Below the pieces are notes generated by a model. That model saw only the letters and a list, made by a program, of their open reading frames with translations, did no database searches and was not told where the DNA came from. DNA of 64,000 nucleotides from Scytonema tolypothrichoides VB-61278 (GTDB lineage Bacteria; Cyanobacteriota; Cyanobacteriia; Cyanobacteriales; Nostocaceae), in NCBI RefSeq assembly GCF_000828085.3, contig NZ_JXCA02000023.1, forward strand, positions 92,128 through 156,127. Direction: 5' to 3'. The position numbers and the translations under genes were made by a program. Position 1 is the stretch's first letter. Every line of letters starts with the position of its first letter. Shown in pieces: positions 17,423 to 26,632 of the stretch.

Positions 17423-17776
17423 ATGAAAGCTGAAGCACAAAACCATAGCCGACTAACTTGTGAAGTAGAAACCACACTAAAAGTCATTGGTGGACGCTGG
17501 AAGGTTTTGATTATTAGAGAATTAATGGATGGTGTGAAACGCTTTGGTGAATTACAGCGATCTTTAGATGGAATTACTCAAAAAATGCTGACCCAACAAC
17601 TCAGGGAGATGGAGGAAGATGGGGTTATTGCTCGCAAAGTTTACGCGCAAATTCCTCCAAAAGTAGAGTACTCTTTAACACCTTTAGGAGAGAGTCTTCA
17701 ACCAATTCTCTATGCAATGCACGAGTGGGGTGTCAAACATTTATCTGAAATAAATAATAAAAAGCAAAATATTTGA
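17423..17776 (+). CDS. HxlR-family transcription regulator
   Basis: A 117-residue winged-helix regulator. The HxlR pattern is complete: CxVExTLKVIGGRWKVLIIREL at 13-35 (Cys11 near the start, a possible redox sensor as in YodB/QorR relatives), RFGELQRSLDGITQKMLTQQLREME (recognition helices) and VEYSLTPLGESLQPIL. It most likely represses azoR and itself through the palindrome at 17352-17374 and is released by quinones, diamide or similar electrophiles; the regulatory link is inferred from layout and family. Confidence 0.9.
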   Translation: MKAEAQNHSRLTCEVETTLKVIGGRWKVLIIRELMDGVKRFGELQRSLDGITQKMLTQQLREMEEDGVIARKVYAQIPPKVEYSLTPLGESLQPILYAMHEWGVKHLSEINNKKQNI

Positions 17777-17837
17777 GAACTGGACTTTTTTCGTTAATTC
17801 TTAATAATTGTAAAGTACACAAAACTCAGAATTTTAC

Positions 17838-18230
17838 TCACCCTGTTTGTAAATATTCAATCGCAGCTTCTAATCTTGACGGATATCCATCAGCAAATCT
17901 TTCAAACCAAAGTCCTTCTAAAGACAAGGGGTCTAATTTAGCTAGCCAATCTTCGGCTTGCTTTTTCAACTCCTCTAATTTTTGAGCTTTGAGTTGTTCT
18001 TGTCTGATTCGTTCTTGTTCTTGTTCTTGCTGTTTTTGCAATTTTTCCGCTAAATCTTTTTGCTCAAAATCAGCTTTGACTTCGGCTAAAAGGTTATCTA
18101 TTAAGGAATTTGATTTTTGTTCCATTTTGCTGACTGGTTTGATTGAATTTGCTTTTAGCTGATGCTGTTGGGGTTTTTGTTCCTCATATTCAGCTTTCAG
18201 TTCAGCTAAAAGTTTATCAAGAGAATCCAT
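17838..18230 (-). CDS. Slr1339-like salt-stress family protein
   Basis: A 130-residue protein from ATG 18230; a longer frame opens at 18257 but the start at 18230 gives MDSLDKLLAELKAEYEEQ, the usual beginning of this cyanobacterial family as I recall it. Two similar motifs (LDKLLAELKAEYEEQK and IDNLLAEVKADFEQK) are followed by a long charged coiled coil (about 66-105, Gln/Glu/Lys-rich) and an end domain with DWLAKLDPLSLEGLWFERFA. Slr1339-type proteins are linked to salt stress in Synechocystis, but the biochemical role is unknown. Soluble, cytoplasmic. Family naming is from memory. Confidence 0.7.
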   Translation of the reverse strand: MDSLDKLLAELKAEYEEQKPQQHQLKANSIKPVSKMEQKSNSLIDNLLAEVKADFEQKDLAEKLQKQQEQEQERIRQEQLKAQKLEELKKQAEDWLAKLDPLSLEGLWFERFADGYPSRLEAAIEYLQTG

Positions 18231-18280
18231 GATATGAAATCCTCGGTAGTATTGCACATTAGACTTTTTGCAGGAGTAGG

Positions 18281-18325
18281 AACAGGGAACAGGGAACAGG
18301 GAACAGGGAACAGGGAACAGGGAAC
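18281..18325. repeat. AACAGGG heptamer run
   Basis: Six adjacent units of AACAGGG just upstream of the Slr1339-like gene, the same unit as in the rppA-rppB array. Confidence 0.85.
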
Positions 18326-18432
18326 TCTTAATTCTGAACGCTTAACTCTTAACAGAACCTCGTAAAATCTCACTTTTGCAATCTTGTCTATTCAGTTTGC
18401 TCCTCAATTCCATGAAAAATCATCAAAGGTGC

Positions 18433-19038
18433 TTAATCATTAATAGCATTGAGCAGTACTTCTGATAAAGTCATGTCTTCCATATCTTCTATGGTGATGG
18501 TGTCGCAGATATCGAATTTTGCACCTGCACTTTGCAGTTCATCATCTAATACTTTGAGAAAGCGAGTAGCTTGGGCATCTGTACCTACTTGAATAAAAGA
18601 AATACCAAGTTCCTCATCGCGATCCATCTGGCGAGAAGCTTCAATAATCACCTTCATAACCGCTTTACGGTCATCTGGTTCACCATCAGTCACAACTAAA
18701 ATAGTTTCACCATTTGCCTTAGTTTCACCCGCTGCTTTGCGTTGAAAGTAGTTATCAGTTGCGTGTTTCAGCACACCTGCCAAGTCAGTTGTACCAGAAG
18801 GGTCATTTTCTTGGAAAATTTGCAATACCTTACTTGATGTCACATTTTCATAGCGCTTGAAGCGTCCAGAAAAGAGATAAACAGTGATACCATCTGGGTC
18901 AAGTTGCTCACATTTACTCGCCAAGGCAAAAGTAGATTCTTGTGCAGCAACCCATCTGCTTCTACTACCCTTTTGGTCTTGAGTTGCCATACTACCACTT
19001 TTGTCAATAATTAAGGTATAGTCACGATTTTCTAGCAT
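18433..19038 (-). CDS. vWA-domain protein (tandem copy 2)
   Basis: A 201-residue protein consisting of a single von Willebrand A domain. The MIDAS metal site is intact: DKSGSM (D12, S14, S16), the Thr in SGTTDL, and the Asp in VVTDGEPDD. Such compact bacterial vWA proteins are related to those in tellurite/stress (TerY-type) clusters and mediate metal-dependent protein contacts. No signal peptide or TM, so cytoplasmic. About three quarters identical by eye to the gene immediately upstream (19192-19797), with conserved ends SLADVLMNA / TLSEVLLNA. Partners are not visible nearby. Confidence 0.88.
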   Translation of the reverse strand: MLENRDYTLIIDKSGSMATQDQKGSRSRWVAAQESTFALASKCEQLDPDGITVYLFSGRFKRYENVTSSKVLQIFQENDPSGTTDLAGVLKHATDNYFQRKAAGETKANGETILVVTDGEPDDRKAVMKVIIEASRQMDRDEELGISFIQVGTDAQATRFLKVLDDELQSAGAKFDICDTITIEDMEDMTLSEVLLNAIND

Positions 19039-19191
19039 TTTTAAATTCCCCCTATTTGTTATCAGTCATCAGTTATAGGACTCATTTTTGATTTTTAACG
19101 AAGCTAGGTACACTTTCTGTTCCCTGTTCCCTGTTCCCTGTTCCCTTATCAGTCATCAGTCATCAATAACGAACAAATGACACAAAACTGA

Positions 19192-19797
19192 TTAATCAGT
19201 GACCGCATTCATTAACACATCAGCAAGGCTCATATCTTCAAGATCATCCAAGGTGATTGTGTCGCAGATGTCAAATTTAGCACCAATACCTTGCATTTGG
19301 TCATCCAAAGCTTTAAGAAACTTGGTTGCTTGAGGATCTGAACCTACTTGAATTATAGAAATTCCTAATTCTTCATCGCGTTCCATCTGGCGCGATGCAT
19401 TAACAACCACCTCAAATACTGCTTTGCGATCATCTGGTTCACCATCGGTGATCACTAGAATTGTTTCTCCATTGGGCTTGGCTTGACCTGCTGCTTTGCG
19501 CTGAAAGTAATGATTGGTGGCATCTTGGAGTACACCTGCTAAATTTGTCGTGCCACCAGGATCATTTTCGAGAAAAATCTGCGCTACTTTCGCTGAAGTG
19601 ACATCATCGTAGCGTTTAAATTTACCGGCAAATACATAAACTGTGATGCCGTCAGGGTCAAATTGCTCACACTTCCTTGCCAAAGCGAGTGTAGATTCTT
19701 GAGCCATTTCCCAGCGACTTCTACCACCAACTTGGTCAGGAGTAGACATGCTACCGCTTTTATCAATGATCAATGTGTAATCGCGATCGCTCATCAT
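19192..19797 (-). CDS. vWA-domain protein (tandem copy 1)
   Basis: A 201-residue vWA protein, upstream paralogue of the previous gene and in the same direction with 153 bases between, filled by heptamer and ATCAGT-type repeats. MIDAS residues are intact (DKSGSM, GTTNL, VITDGEPDD). The start could be 19797 or the next codon at 19794. Differences between the copies are spread evenly, which suggests old duplication and continued selection on both. The family resembles TerY-like proteins; the role here is unknown. Confidence 0.88.
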   Translation of the reverse strand: MMSDRDYTLIIDKSGSMSTPDQVGGRSRWEMAQESTLALARKCEQFDPDGITVYVFAGKFKRYDDVTSAKVAQIFLENDPGGTTNLAGVLQDATNHYFQRKAAGQAKPNGETILVITDGEPDDRKAVFEVVVNASRQMERDEELGISIIQVGSDPQATKFLKALDDQMQGIGAKFDICDTITLDDLEDMSLADVLMNAVTD

Positions 19798-20041
19798 AAT
19801 ACCCCTTCGATTGTTAACCTTGCTACCTTGTTGTTCTAGTCTAGCTATTGGATTGTAGTTTTAACATCTCGGCTCACTTCGACAAGCCCCTTCGGCTATG
19901 CTCAGGGCAAGTCAGTTATCTGTTTAGCTACAGGTATAGGGCATACTTTAAATAGCTAAATAAAAAAAGCCATTAGATACTTTAAGAGAAAAAACTTTGT
20001 ATCCTGAGGTTAATACGTCTTAACAGTTCTTTTATAAGCTT

Positions 20042-22381
20042 GTGCAAGAAGATTTTAGACTAATAGTTGATTTAGTTTCAGTTTTTGCCGTTGCAGCCTG
20101 TGGCGGACTCTTAGCAGCGCTTTTAAGACAACCCGTTCTACTAGGGTATCTTATTGGTGGGATGGTCGTTGGGCCATCCGGACTGGGACTGATTAAAGAA
20201 TTGATTCAAGTAGAAACGTTGGCTCAGTTTGGAGTCGCTTTTTTACTATTTGCTTTAGGTGTTGAGTTTTCCTTTACGGAACTGAAAAAAGTCCAGGCCA
20301 TCGCCCTTGGAGGAGGAGGACTCCAAATTGCCCTAACAATTCTCATCACAGTTTTAGTATGTGGAGTTACAGGGGCTTGGGCATATCTACCAGCTAAAGG
20401 CGTCTTTTTAGGGGCAATTTTATCGTTGTCTTCCACTGCAGTTGTTCTCAAGTGTTTGATGGAACGTAATGAGACGGAAACGCCCCACGGACAGGTGATG
20501 CTGGGAATTTTGGTCGTTCAAGATTTAGCACTAGGACTGATGATCGCAGTCTTGCCTGCCCTTCACGAACCTGGAGAAACACTTGTTGTCGCAGTTTTGT
20601 TGGCACTGTTGCGAATTGGTTTATTTGCTGCTGGTGCAGTTGTTGCAGGGATTTGGCTTATCCCTCCTTTGTTGCGACTGCTAGCCCGTACTGAAAGCCG
20701 AGAATTATTTTTATTAGGTGTTGTCGCACTGTGTTTGGGTATTGCCCTACTGACAGAGTCTTTGGGGCTTTCTATTGAAATGGGGGCGTTTGTCGCTGGC
20801 TTAATGATTTCGGAAGTGGAATACGCTGATCAAACCCTTACTTATGTTGAGCCATTGCGAGATATTTTTGCCAGTTTATTTTTTGCCTCCATTGGGATGT
20901 TAATCGACCCAGTGTTTTTGTGGAAGAATCTGGAATTGATTCTGGGATTAGTCACACTGGTATTTATTGGTAAATGTTTAATTATTACGCCACTCGTAAA
21001 ATTATTCCGATATCCGTTGAAAACAGCGTTAATTGCTGGGTTGGGACTGGCCCAAATTGGAGAATTTTCCTTTGTTCTCGCTAGCGAAGGACAAGCGCTG
21101 GGGCTGGTTTCCCGACAAGTCTATTTACTAACTTTAGGAACGACAGCAGTCACATTAGTGCTGACTCCTTTTGTGCTGCGTTTGGTTCCAATTGTATTTG
21201 ACTGGGTAGAATCAATACCTTGGTTAAAGCCCTATTTTACCACAGAGGGTAAACCGTTAGCAGTTGCTGAAGAATTGCCAATCAAAGACCATGTGGTTGT
21301 CTGCGGCTATGGGCGAGTGGGACGCAATTTGGTAAAGTTGCTTCAGCAGCACAATTTGCCTGTTGTGGTGATTGACCAGTCAGAAAGTCGAATTCAACAG
21401 TTGCGCGAAGCTGGGGTGGCTTATATTTATGGTAATTGTGTGAGTTTTCATGTTTTAGAAACTGCTGGAGTTCATACGGCACGAGGAATGGCGATCGCAC
21501 TTCCTGACCCCATGAGTACCCGTCTTTGCCTCAAACGCGCTTTGGAATTGTCTCCTGATTTAGATATTGTTGTTCGCGCCACCAACGACAAAAGTATTGA
21601 GGTGCTTTATCAACTGGGAACACGGGAAGTTGTGCAACCAGAGTTTGAGGCTAGTTTGGAAATGGCGACTTATATCTTAACTAATTTGGGTTTGTCACCT
21701 GCTGTGGTGCAGCGAGAAATGCAAGAAATTCGCAATCGTCATTATTTGGATCTGCGACCAGAACAATCTGCATCTGAGGTTTCCCGTGATTTACAACAAG
21801 CAACTCAAGACCTGAATAAACGTTGGTATTCTTTACCATCTGGTTCACCTCTGGTCGGTATGACTTTAGAAGAAGCAGATATGCGCTACTTAACAGGCGT
21901 GAGTTTGATGGCGATTCGTCGTCAAGGAGGTGAGGAAATAGATTATCCTCCAGTGCAGACTAAGTTGGAAGAGGGCGATCGCCTATTAGTAGTTGGTTCT
22001 GATGATGAATTCGCAGCTTTGGATGAATTCGCCAAAGGTCAAGCCGCCGTTCCCGGAGAAAATAGCGCTTGTCAGTGGGTTACCATTAGTACCGATAGTC
22101 CAGTGGTTGGGAAAACCCTTGCAGATTTGGATATCCGCAACAAATATAAGGTCATGGTGCAGGCAATACGACGAGATGGCAAGTTTATCCGCCTTCCCGA
22201 TGGTAACAAGGATTTGCAAGTCCGCGACCAAGTTTTATTGTGTGGAAATTTGCTTTCTCTGAATCAACTTGTGCGGTTCCTTGTCCCAAGAAGCGAAATA
22301 CCGCTAGCTATCCCAATCGTGAAAGCAGGCGAGGCAGAAGCACTCAAAGAGTTTTTGCCTAAAGATAGTGTGTTGGATTAG
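20042..22381 (+). CDS. CPA2-type cation:proton antiporter with TrkA domains
   Basis: A 779-residue transporter of the monovalent cation:proton antiporter-2 family (KefB/KefC-like), exchanging K+ or Na+ for H+ at the inner membrane. GTG start at 20042. Residues 1-390: about 12 membrane helices with the Na+/H+ exchanger pattern (LLGYLIGGMVVGPSGLGL; GAFVAGLMIS). Residues about 410-530: TrkA-N/RCK domain with VVVCGYGRVGRNLV nucleotide motif. Two TrkA-C domains follow (about 590-665 and 680-755), each with a GxxLxxxDxR pattern; two in series is more than in E. coli KefB. The gene stands alone on the plus strand. A cell-volume, pH or salt role is likely; the transported ion cannot be read. Confidence 0.92.
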   Translation: MQEDFRLIVDLVSVFAVAACGGLLAALLRQPVLLGYLIGGMVVGPSGLGLIKELIQVETLAQFGVAFLLFALGVEFSFTELKKVQAIALGGGGLQIALTILITVLVCGVTGAWAYLPAKGVFLGAILSLSSTAVVLKCLMERNETETPHGQVMLGILVVQDLALGLMIAVLPALHEPGETLVVAVLLALLRIGLFAAGAVVAGIWLIPPLLRLLARTESRELFLLGVVALCLGIALLTESLGLSIEMGAFVAGLMISEVEYADQTLTYVEPLRDIFASLFFASIGMLIDPVFLWKNLELILGLVTLVFIGKCLIITPLVKLFRYPLKTALIAGLGLAQIGEFSFVLASEGQALGLVSRQVYLLTLGTTAVTLVLTPFVLRLVPIVFDWVESIPWLKPYFTTEGKPLAVAEELPIKDHVVVCGYGRVGRNLVKLLQQHNLPVVVIDQSESRIQQLREAGVAYIYGNCVSFHVLETAGVHTARGMAIALPDPMSTRLCLKRALELSPDLDIVVRATNDKSIEVLYQLGTREVVQPEFEASLEMATYILTNLGLSPAVVQREMQEIRNRHYLDLRPEQSASEVSRDLQQATQDLNKRWYSLPSGSPLVGMTLEEADMRYLTGVSLMAIRRQGGEEIDYPPVQTKLEEGDRLLVVGSDDEFAALDEFAKGQAAVPGENSACQWVTISTDSPVVGKTLADLDIRNKYKVMVQAIRRDGKFIRLPDGNKDLQVRDQVLLCGNLLSLNQLVRFLVPRSEIPLAIPIVKAGEAEALKEFLPKDSVLD

Positions 22382-22475
22382 TCATTAGTCATGAGACATT
22401 AGTCATTACTCCCGAATCGCGATATTGCGGTTAAGGGAGTGTGGAACCAATCGTTCATGAACAAAGGACAAATGA

Positions 22476-22694
22476 CTATTCTTTCGGCTTAATATAAGCA
22501 ATAGCTTGCTTCCAAACAGTCATCTGTTGACCATTTTCATTCATAAGACACATACACTGAGAATCCTGCCATATAATTCTCCCAATCAATATGTCGCCAG
22601 TAAGCAGTTTGATCTCAATTGTGACTGCTTGCTGTATCAAATTTTGTACTTGCCGAATGCTGGGCAGTGAGGTGTCAAGTGCCATAATTGTCAT
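22476..22694 (-). CDS. hfq: Cyanobacterial Hfq
   Basis: A 72-residue Sm-like protein. Sm1-like VTIEIKLLTGDILIGRIIWQD and Sm2-like AIAYIKP are visible, and DTSLPSIRQVQNLIQQ at the start matches the cyanobacterial Hfq leader. Cyanobacterial Hfq lacks much of the RNA-binding surface of E. coli Hfq and, in Synechocystis, acts through the type IV pilus base rather than as an sRNA chaperone. Placement head-to-head with dapF is the usual cyanobacterial order and supports the call. Start at 22694 (MTIMALD) is chosen by length; 22685 is an alternative. Confidence 0.87.
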   Translation of the reverse strand: MTIMALDTSLPSIRQVQNLIQQAVTIEIKLLTGDILIGRIIWQDSQCMCLMNENGQQMTVWKQAIAYIKPKE

Positions 22695-22914
22695 CAGTTA
22701 TCAGTGAGACAGCGCGAATGACGGCTCTCCCGACCTAGGCGACTGCGTTAGCGAAGCGTCTCCGTTCGGCCTCAAGCCGTGCCCGAAGGGCATAGGAGAT
22801 ACCCGAAGGGTCATCAGTTATCAGTTATCAGTTATCAGTCAGTCATAACGAACAACTGACAAAACACATTACACTAATGACGTAAAACTTAAATATAATT
22901 CATCGACTTTGACA
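22695..22914. repeat. Repeats between hfq and dapF
   Basis: ATCAGTTATC nonamers flank a GC-rich element (22711-22800) that shares GCGAATGACGGCT and CCCGACCTAGGCGACTG with a copy at 51071-51108. The divergent promoters of hfq and dapF must lie in or beside these repeats. Confidence 0.6.
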
Positions 22915-23757
22915 ATGGCAATAGAATTTACTAAGTATCATGGTCTGGGCAATGACTTCATATTGATTGACAATCGCTCGTCATCAGAACCTGTCATCAG
23001 TCAAGAACAAGCGGTTAAGTTGTGCGATCGCCACTTTGGCATCGGTGCAGACGGTGTCATTTTTGCCCTACCAGCAGAAAACGGTACTGACTACACCATG
23101 CGGATTTTTAATTCTGATGGTTCAGAACCAGAAATGTGTGGTAACGGTATTCGCTGTCTAGCTGCTTTTTTAGCTGATTTGGAGGGCGACGCTAAAAAAA
23201 GCGACCAATATCGCATTCATACTCTAGGTGGTGTTATGACACCCCAACTCATGCCAGATGGTCAAGTGAAAGTGGATATGGGTATCCCCAGGCTACTTGC
23301 TGGTGAAATTCCCACGACTGTTTGCCCAGCTAACGAAAAAGTTATCAATCAACCGCTAGAAGTCGCAGGCAAAACTTGGGATGTCACCTGTGTCAATATG
23401 GGAAATCCTCACTGCATCACCTTTGTAGAAGATGTGGCAACAATTCCTCTAGAAGTTATTGGTCCTCAGTTTGAGCATCACCCAGTTTTTCCTCAACGAA
23501 TCAATACTGAATTTATCCAAGTGGTGCGTCCTGACTACGTGAAAATGCGTGTTTGGGAACGAGGTGCTGGTATCACTTTAGCTTGTGGAACGGGCGCGTG
23601 TGCGTCGTTAGTGGCGGGTGTGTTGACACAGAGATGCGATCGCAAGGCTACGGTGGAACTTCCAGGAGGACCATTGCTGATAGAATGGTCAGAAATTGAC
23701 CAACGCCTTTATATGACAGGACCAGCAGAGCGGGTTTTTACTGGCAAAATTGACTAA
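22915..23757 (+). CDS. dapF: Diaminopimelate epimerase
   Basis: A 280-residue enzyme that converts LL- to meso-diaminopimelate for lysine and peptidoglycan synthesis in the cytoplasm. ATG at 22915 gives the family's usual [22 protein letters not shown] at 22909 is less likely. Both active-site cysteines are present: EMCGNGIRC (first) and [13 protein letters not shown] (second), with the two symmetric half-domains of about 130 residues each. Length is normal. Located head-to-head with hfq. Confidence 0.96.
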   Translation: MAIEFTKYHGLGNDFILIDNRSSSEPVISQEQAVKLCDRHFGIGADGVIFALPAENGTDYTMRIFNSDGSEPEMCGNGIRCLAAFLADLEGDAKKSDQYRIHTLGGVMTPQLMPDGQVKVDMGIPRLLAGEIPTTVCPANEKVINQPLEVAGKTWDVTCVNMGNPHCITFVEDVATIPLEVIGPQFEHHPVFPQRINTEFIQVVRPDYVKMRVWERGAGITLACGTGACASLVAGVLTQRCDRKATVELPGGPLLIEWSEIDQRLYMTGPAERVFTGKID

Positions 23758-23913
23758 AACTAGGGGTGTAAGGGTGTGTAGGGGCGCTGCGGCCTTGCGC
23801 CCGTACGGGGTGTAAGGGGAATAAACAACAGTTCCAAATAAAATGCATTTCTCCCTATTCACCTATACCCCAATACGGTTGGTGATAAGACTAAAAGCGT
23901 TATCAGTATTGCA

Positions 23914-23945
23914 ATGTAGAGACGTTGCATGCAACGTCTCTACAT
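23914..23945. repeat. Perfect 32-base palindrome (GTAGAGACGTTG type)
   Basis: Each arm reads ATGTAGAGACGTTGCA and its exact complement; downstream of dapF. A second copy at 25999-26028 differs by a paired change that keeps the symmetry. Confidence 0.9.
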
Positions 23946-24021
23946 ACGTGGAATGGTTATCAACAATCCTTAACAGCAACCGTATTCCCCTATACCCCTA
24001 CACCCCTACACCCCTAATTAT

Positions 24022-24792
24022 CTAAAAACCAAAGCCTACAAAACCACCATCAACTGCAATACACTGTCCAGTAATGTAAGTGGCTGTTGGCATACATAGA
24101 AAAGCTACTAAACCTGCAACTTCCTCTGGTGTGCCAACTCGCCCCATTGGAGTGCGCGATAACACGGAGGTTAACACATCTGAATTGCTTAAGAAAGGTT
24201 CAGTTAAAGGAGTGAGAATAAACCAAGGAGCAACAGTATTTACACGAATTTGGTTTCCTGCCCATTCTACAGCCAAAGAACGGGTCAGTTGTACAAGCGC
24301 TGCTTTTGTCATTCCATAGGGTGCGCCTGTGCGAACTCCAGTTAACCCAGCAACAGAACCAATATTGACGATGCTGCTGTTGTCTCCAGCTTTCAGCAAA
24401 GGGTAAGCGAGTCGGCACATTTCAAATGTAGAGGTTAAGTTGGTTTCAAAAATGTGCTCATATTCTTGTTCTGTATATTCCAACGCTTTTTTACGAATAT
24501 TAGTGCCAACATTGTTGACGAGGATATCTAATCCTCCTAAAGTTTGATTGACTTGTTCAATTATTGCGTGACGACCATCAGATGTGGCAACATCTGCAGC
24601 AATTCCATAAGCTTTCCATCCTTGCGATCGCCAGTTTTCAAGCTGGTGGTTTATTGCTTGTGCATCTCTAGCAACAATCATAATTTCAGCACCGAGAGAC
24701 AAGAATTCTTGGGCGATCGCTCCTCCAATTCCTTTCGTTGCCCCAGTAATTAAAGCTTTTTTTCCTGTGAGTGTCCAGCGGTTATTGTTCAT
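24022..24792 (-). CDS. Short-chain dehydrogenase/reductase, tropinone-reductase-like
   Basis: A 256-residue classical SDR using NAD(P)H. Seen: cofactor motif [10 protein letters not shown] (about 16-25), NNVG (about 93), catalytic Ser in IVNIGSVAG, and YGMTK (Tyr and Lys of the catalytic tetrad), with IAVDGG near the C-terminus. The sequence resembles plant tropinone-reductase-like SDRs common in cyanobacteria. The substrate is unknown. It stands alone, facing dapF across 264 bases of repeats. Confidence 0.9.
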   Translation of the reverse strand: MNNNRWTLTGKKALITGATKGIGGAIAQEFLSLGAEIMIVARDAQAINHQLENWRSQGWKAYGIAADVATSDGRHAIIEQVNQTLGGLDILVNNVGTNIRKKALEYTEQEYEHIFETNLTSTFEMCRLAYPLLKAGDNSSIVNIGSVAGLTGVRTGAPYGMTKAALVQLTRSLAVEWAGNQIRVNTVAPWFILTPLTEPFLSNSDVLTSVLSRTPMGRVGTPEEVAGLVAFLCMPTATYITGQCIAVDGGFVGFGF

Positions 24793-25205
24793 TGCTTTTT
24801 TGAAATCTTGATTTTTTGCTAAGAATTCAGGAGTCAGAATCCAGGAGTCAGAATAGTTAAAGAATCAGGAGAACATTTGATGAATGAATATACCAATCAT
24901 ACTAGACTCCTTACAAATTCTGACGAATGACCTCATTGGTGCTGAATTATTACATTTTTTGTAAACAGTTGATGCACTCTCAAACATTATAAGATTCCCG
25001 ACAACTCTTACAAAGTCGGGAATCTGAACATTTCTATTTTTAGAAGATTTCTTGAAATTCTTCTCAAAAACTTCTCAGGAAACTTCTTGGTAGTTCTCAG
25101 GAAAAACTCATACTAAACCAGAATCAAAAAGCGAGAATATTTTTGTGCTTGAAACGCAGCAAAACAAAAAACGCTCAACAAATCTTGTTTTCATAGGTAA
25201 AAATT
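24793..25205. other. Intergenic region before the DM13 gene
   Basis: 413 bases. Contains a CAGGAGTCAGAAT direct duplication (24829-24858), a hairpin (24993-25024), and a run of related CTTCTCAG/TTCTTG units (25040-25105). The promoter of the DM13 gene presumably lies in the last 100 bases. No gene. Confidence 0.55.
24993..25024. repeat. Hairpin GATTCCCGAC / GTCGGGAATC
   Basis: Ten-base perfect arms around a 12-base loop. A related hairpin at 26549-26580 has C-G in place of T-A at one stem position and a similar loop (AACTNTTNC-AA type). Confidence 0.8.
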
Positions 25206-25721
25206 ATGAAGTTGAATCAGTTAGTACAACTAGGTGTTATTTCTTCTTTAGCTTGTTTTCTTTCGGTCGGTGCAGTGGAAGCATTGACTCCATCTGCCAA
25301 AATATCGAATTCTCCAGTTGAAACTGCTAATTCTGGCACTCTTCTCGCTCAAAAACAGCAAGCCATTGCTGCATCTGGTAGTTTTGTAAAAGCAGAAAAG
25401 CCTACCACTGGAACAGCGCGGATTATCACAGAAAATGGGCAACAATACCTTGTCTTTGATTCATCTTTTAAGACTAGTAATCAGGGACCAGACTTGCACG
25501 TTCTTTTAGACTCATCTGAAAAACCACCAATGAACTATCAGAATTTCAGCAGCTATGTGAATCTGGGTAAACTGCAAAAATTCAATGGTGAACAACGCTA
25601 TCCAATTCCTGCTGCCATTAACGTATCTAACTTCAAGTCTGCGGTTATTTGGTGCCGTATGGCAAATGCAACTTTTGGTTATGCTTCACTTCGTGCTAGC
25701 AGTAGTACAAGCAATTACTAG
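25206..25721 (+). CDS. Secreted DM13-domain protein
   Basis: A 171-residue protein with a signal peptide (hydrophobic 8-24) and one DM13 domain from about residue 55: AASGSFVKAEKPTTGTARI, QYLVFDSSFKTSNQGPDLHV, and the single conserved cysteine in AVIWCRMANATFGYASL. DM13 is a beta-sandwich proposed to take part in electron transfer through this cysteine. It should act in the periplasm. The start is ATG 25206. No neighbour gives a functional hint. Confidence 0.87.
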   Translation: MKLNQLVQLGVISSLACFLSVGAVEALTPSAKISNSPVETANSGTLLAQKQQAIAASGSFVKAEKPTTGTARIITENGQQYLVFDSSFKTSNQGPDLHVLLDSSEKPPMNYQNFSSYVNLGKLQKFNGEQRYPIPAAINVSNFKSAVIWCRMANATFGYASLRASSSTSNY

Positions 25722-25998
25722 CTTTGGGAGTATCCAATTTTTGTAAAAAAGATGGTAAGTAGGTCAATCTAATTAAACGTGAAATGTCATTGCGAGTGAA
25801 ACGGAGTGGAACGAAGCAATCGCAAAGATTTTATTTTACGTTTTTCAATGTTGACCTAGTTATAGCGCTTCTCGTTTGAATCAAATACAGATTTATCTGC
25901 GTCCATCCGCGTCCATCTGCGGTTCCTAAATTCTTTGATGTATTGCACCCAACTGATAACCGCTATATAGCGCTTCTCGATTGCGTGCAATACACGGT

Positions 25999-26028
25999 TG
26001 TAGAGACGTAGCATGCTACGTCTCTACA
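25999..26028. repeat. Perfect 30-base palindrome (GTAGAGACGTAG type)
   Basis: Same element as at 23914-23945, but the central part is TAGCATGCTA instead of TTGCATGCAA: both arms changed so that pairing is preserved. Confidence 0.9.
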
Positions 26029-26395
26029 TTATGCGTGGCAGTGTATGTGATTCAAATGAGAACCGCTACAGTACACCACACCATAAATAAGGGTTGAAAA
26101 TTTTAACTGTAGGTTGGGCTTACCGTGGGGAAACCCAACATAATGCTCAGATGTTGGGTTTCGTTCCTCAACCCAACCTACGAAAATTAAATTCCGCACT
26201 CTTTTTACGGTGACGTGTACTTATACCAAGTTCGGCTAATTAGTTATAATTCCTGAATCTATGCATCAACCTTCAAAACCCTTCCCCTCTGCTCCTCTGC
26301 TCCTCTGCCCCCCTGCGGTCTTAATGATAAGTCTTTAACCGAACACGATATTAGTGGGAGCAATACGGTTGACTTAAGGGTAGTTCGCTTGCTTA

Positions 26396-26426
26396 GAAAC
26401 CCGGTTTCTTTAAGAAACCGGGTTTC
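26396..26426. repeat. Hairpin GAAACCCGGTTTCTT
   Basis: Fifteen-base perfect arms with a single-base loop; a common cyanobacterial element. Each arm itself contains a smaller GAAACC..GGTTTC inverted repeat. Confidence 0.8.
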
Positions 26427-26458
26427 TGTTCGGGTGCTTATCCGAACCGTATTGGCAG

Positions 26459-26487
26459 TGGGAGCATTTTGCTCCCTACTTTTTTAC
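26459..26487 (+). terminator. Terminator-like hairpin
   Basis: GGGAGCA-TTT-TGCTCCC stem followed by CTAC and a run of T on the plus strand. No plus-strand gene ends nearby (the DM13 gene ends 740 bases before), so it may simply be another repeat. Confidence 0.35.
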
Positions 26488-26548
26488 CAAAGCGGGCAAG
26501 ATGCCCGCACTACTTGCTATATATGATTTGTGAGAATTGAAAGTCACA

Positions 26549-26580
26549 GATCCCCGACAACTTCTGCGAAGTCGGGGATC
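26549..26580. repeat. Hairpin GATCCCCGAC / GTCGGGGATC
   Basis: Paired variant of the hairpin at 24993-25024, followed by TTGTTTTT. It lies 53 bases beyond the stop codon of the TpsA-like gene on the other strand. Confidence 0.8.
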
Positions 26581-26632
26581 TTGTTTTTCACGTAACATTG
26601 ACACCAATCGCAGAGTGCCCAACCGACATAAT

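Larger units (their letters stand above)
25722..26632. other. Repeat mosaic between DM13 and TpsA-like genes
   Basis: About 910 bases with no gene, made of adjoining interspersed elements: a TATCCAATTTTTGTAAAAAAG segment like one near 2975, ATCTGCGTCCATC units, a 30-base palindrome (25999-26028), a GTTGGGTTTC/GAAACCCAAC inverted element (26110-26185), a hairpin of GAAACCCGGTTTCTT arms (26396-26426), a GGGAGCATTTTGCTCCC hairpin followed by six T (26459-26487), a GCGGGCA hairpin (26492-26509), and the hairpin at 26549-26580. Confidence 0.7.
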
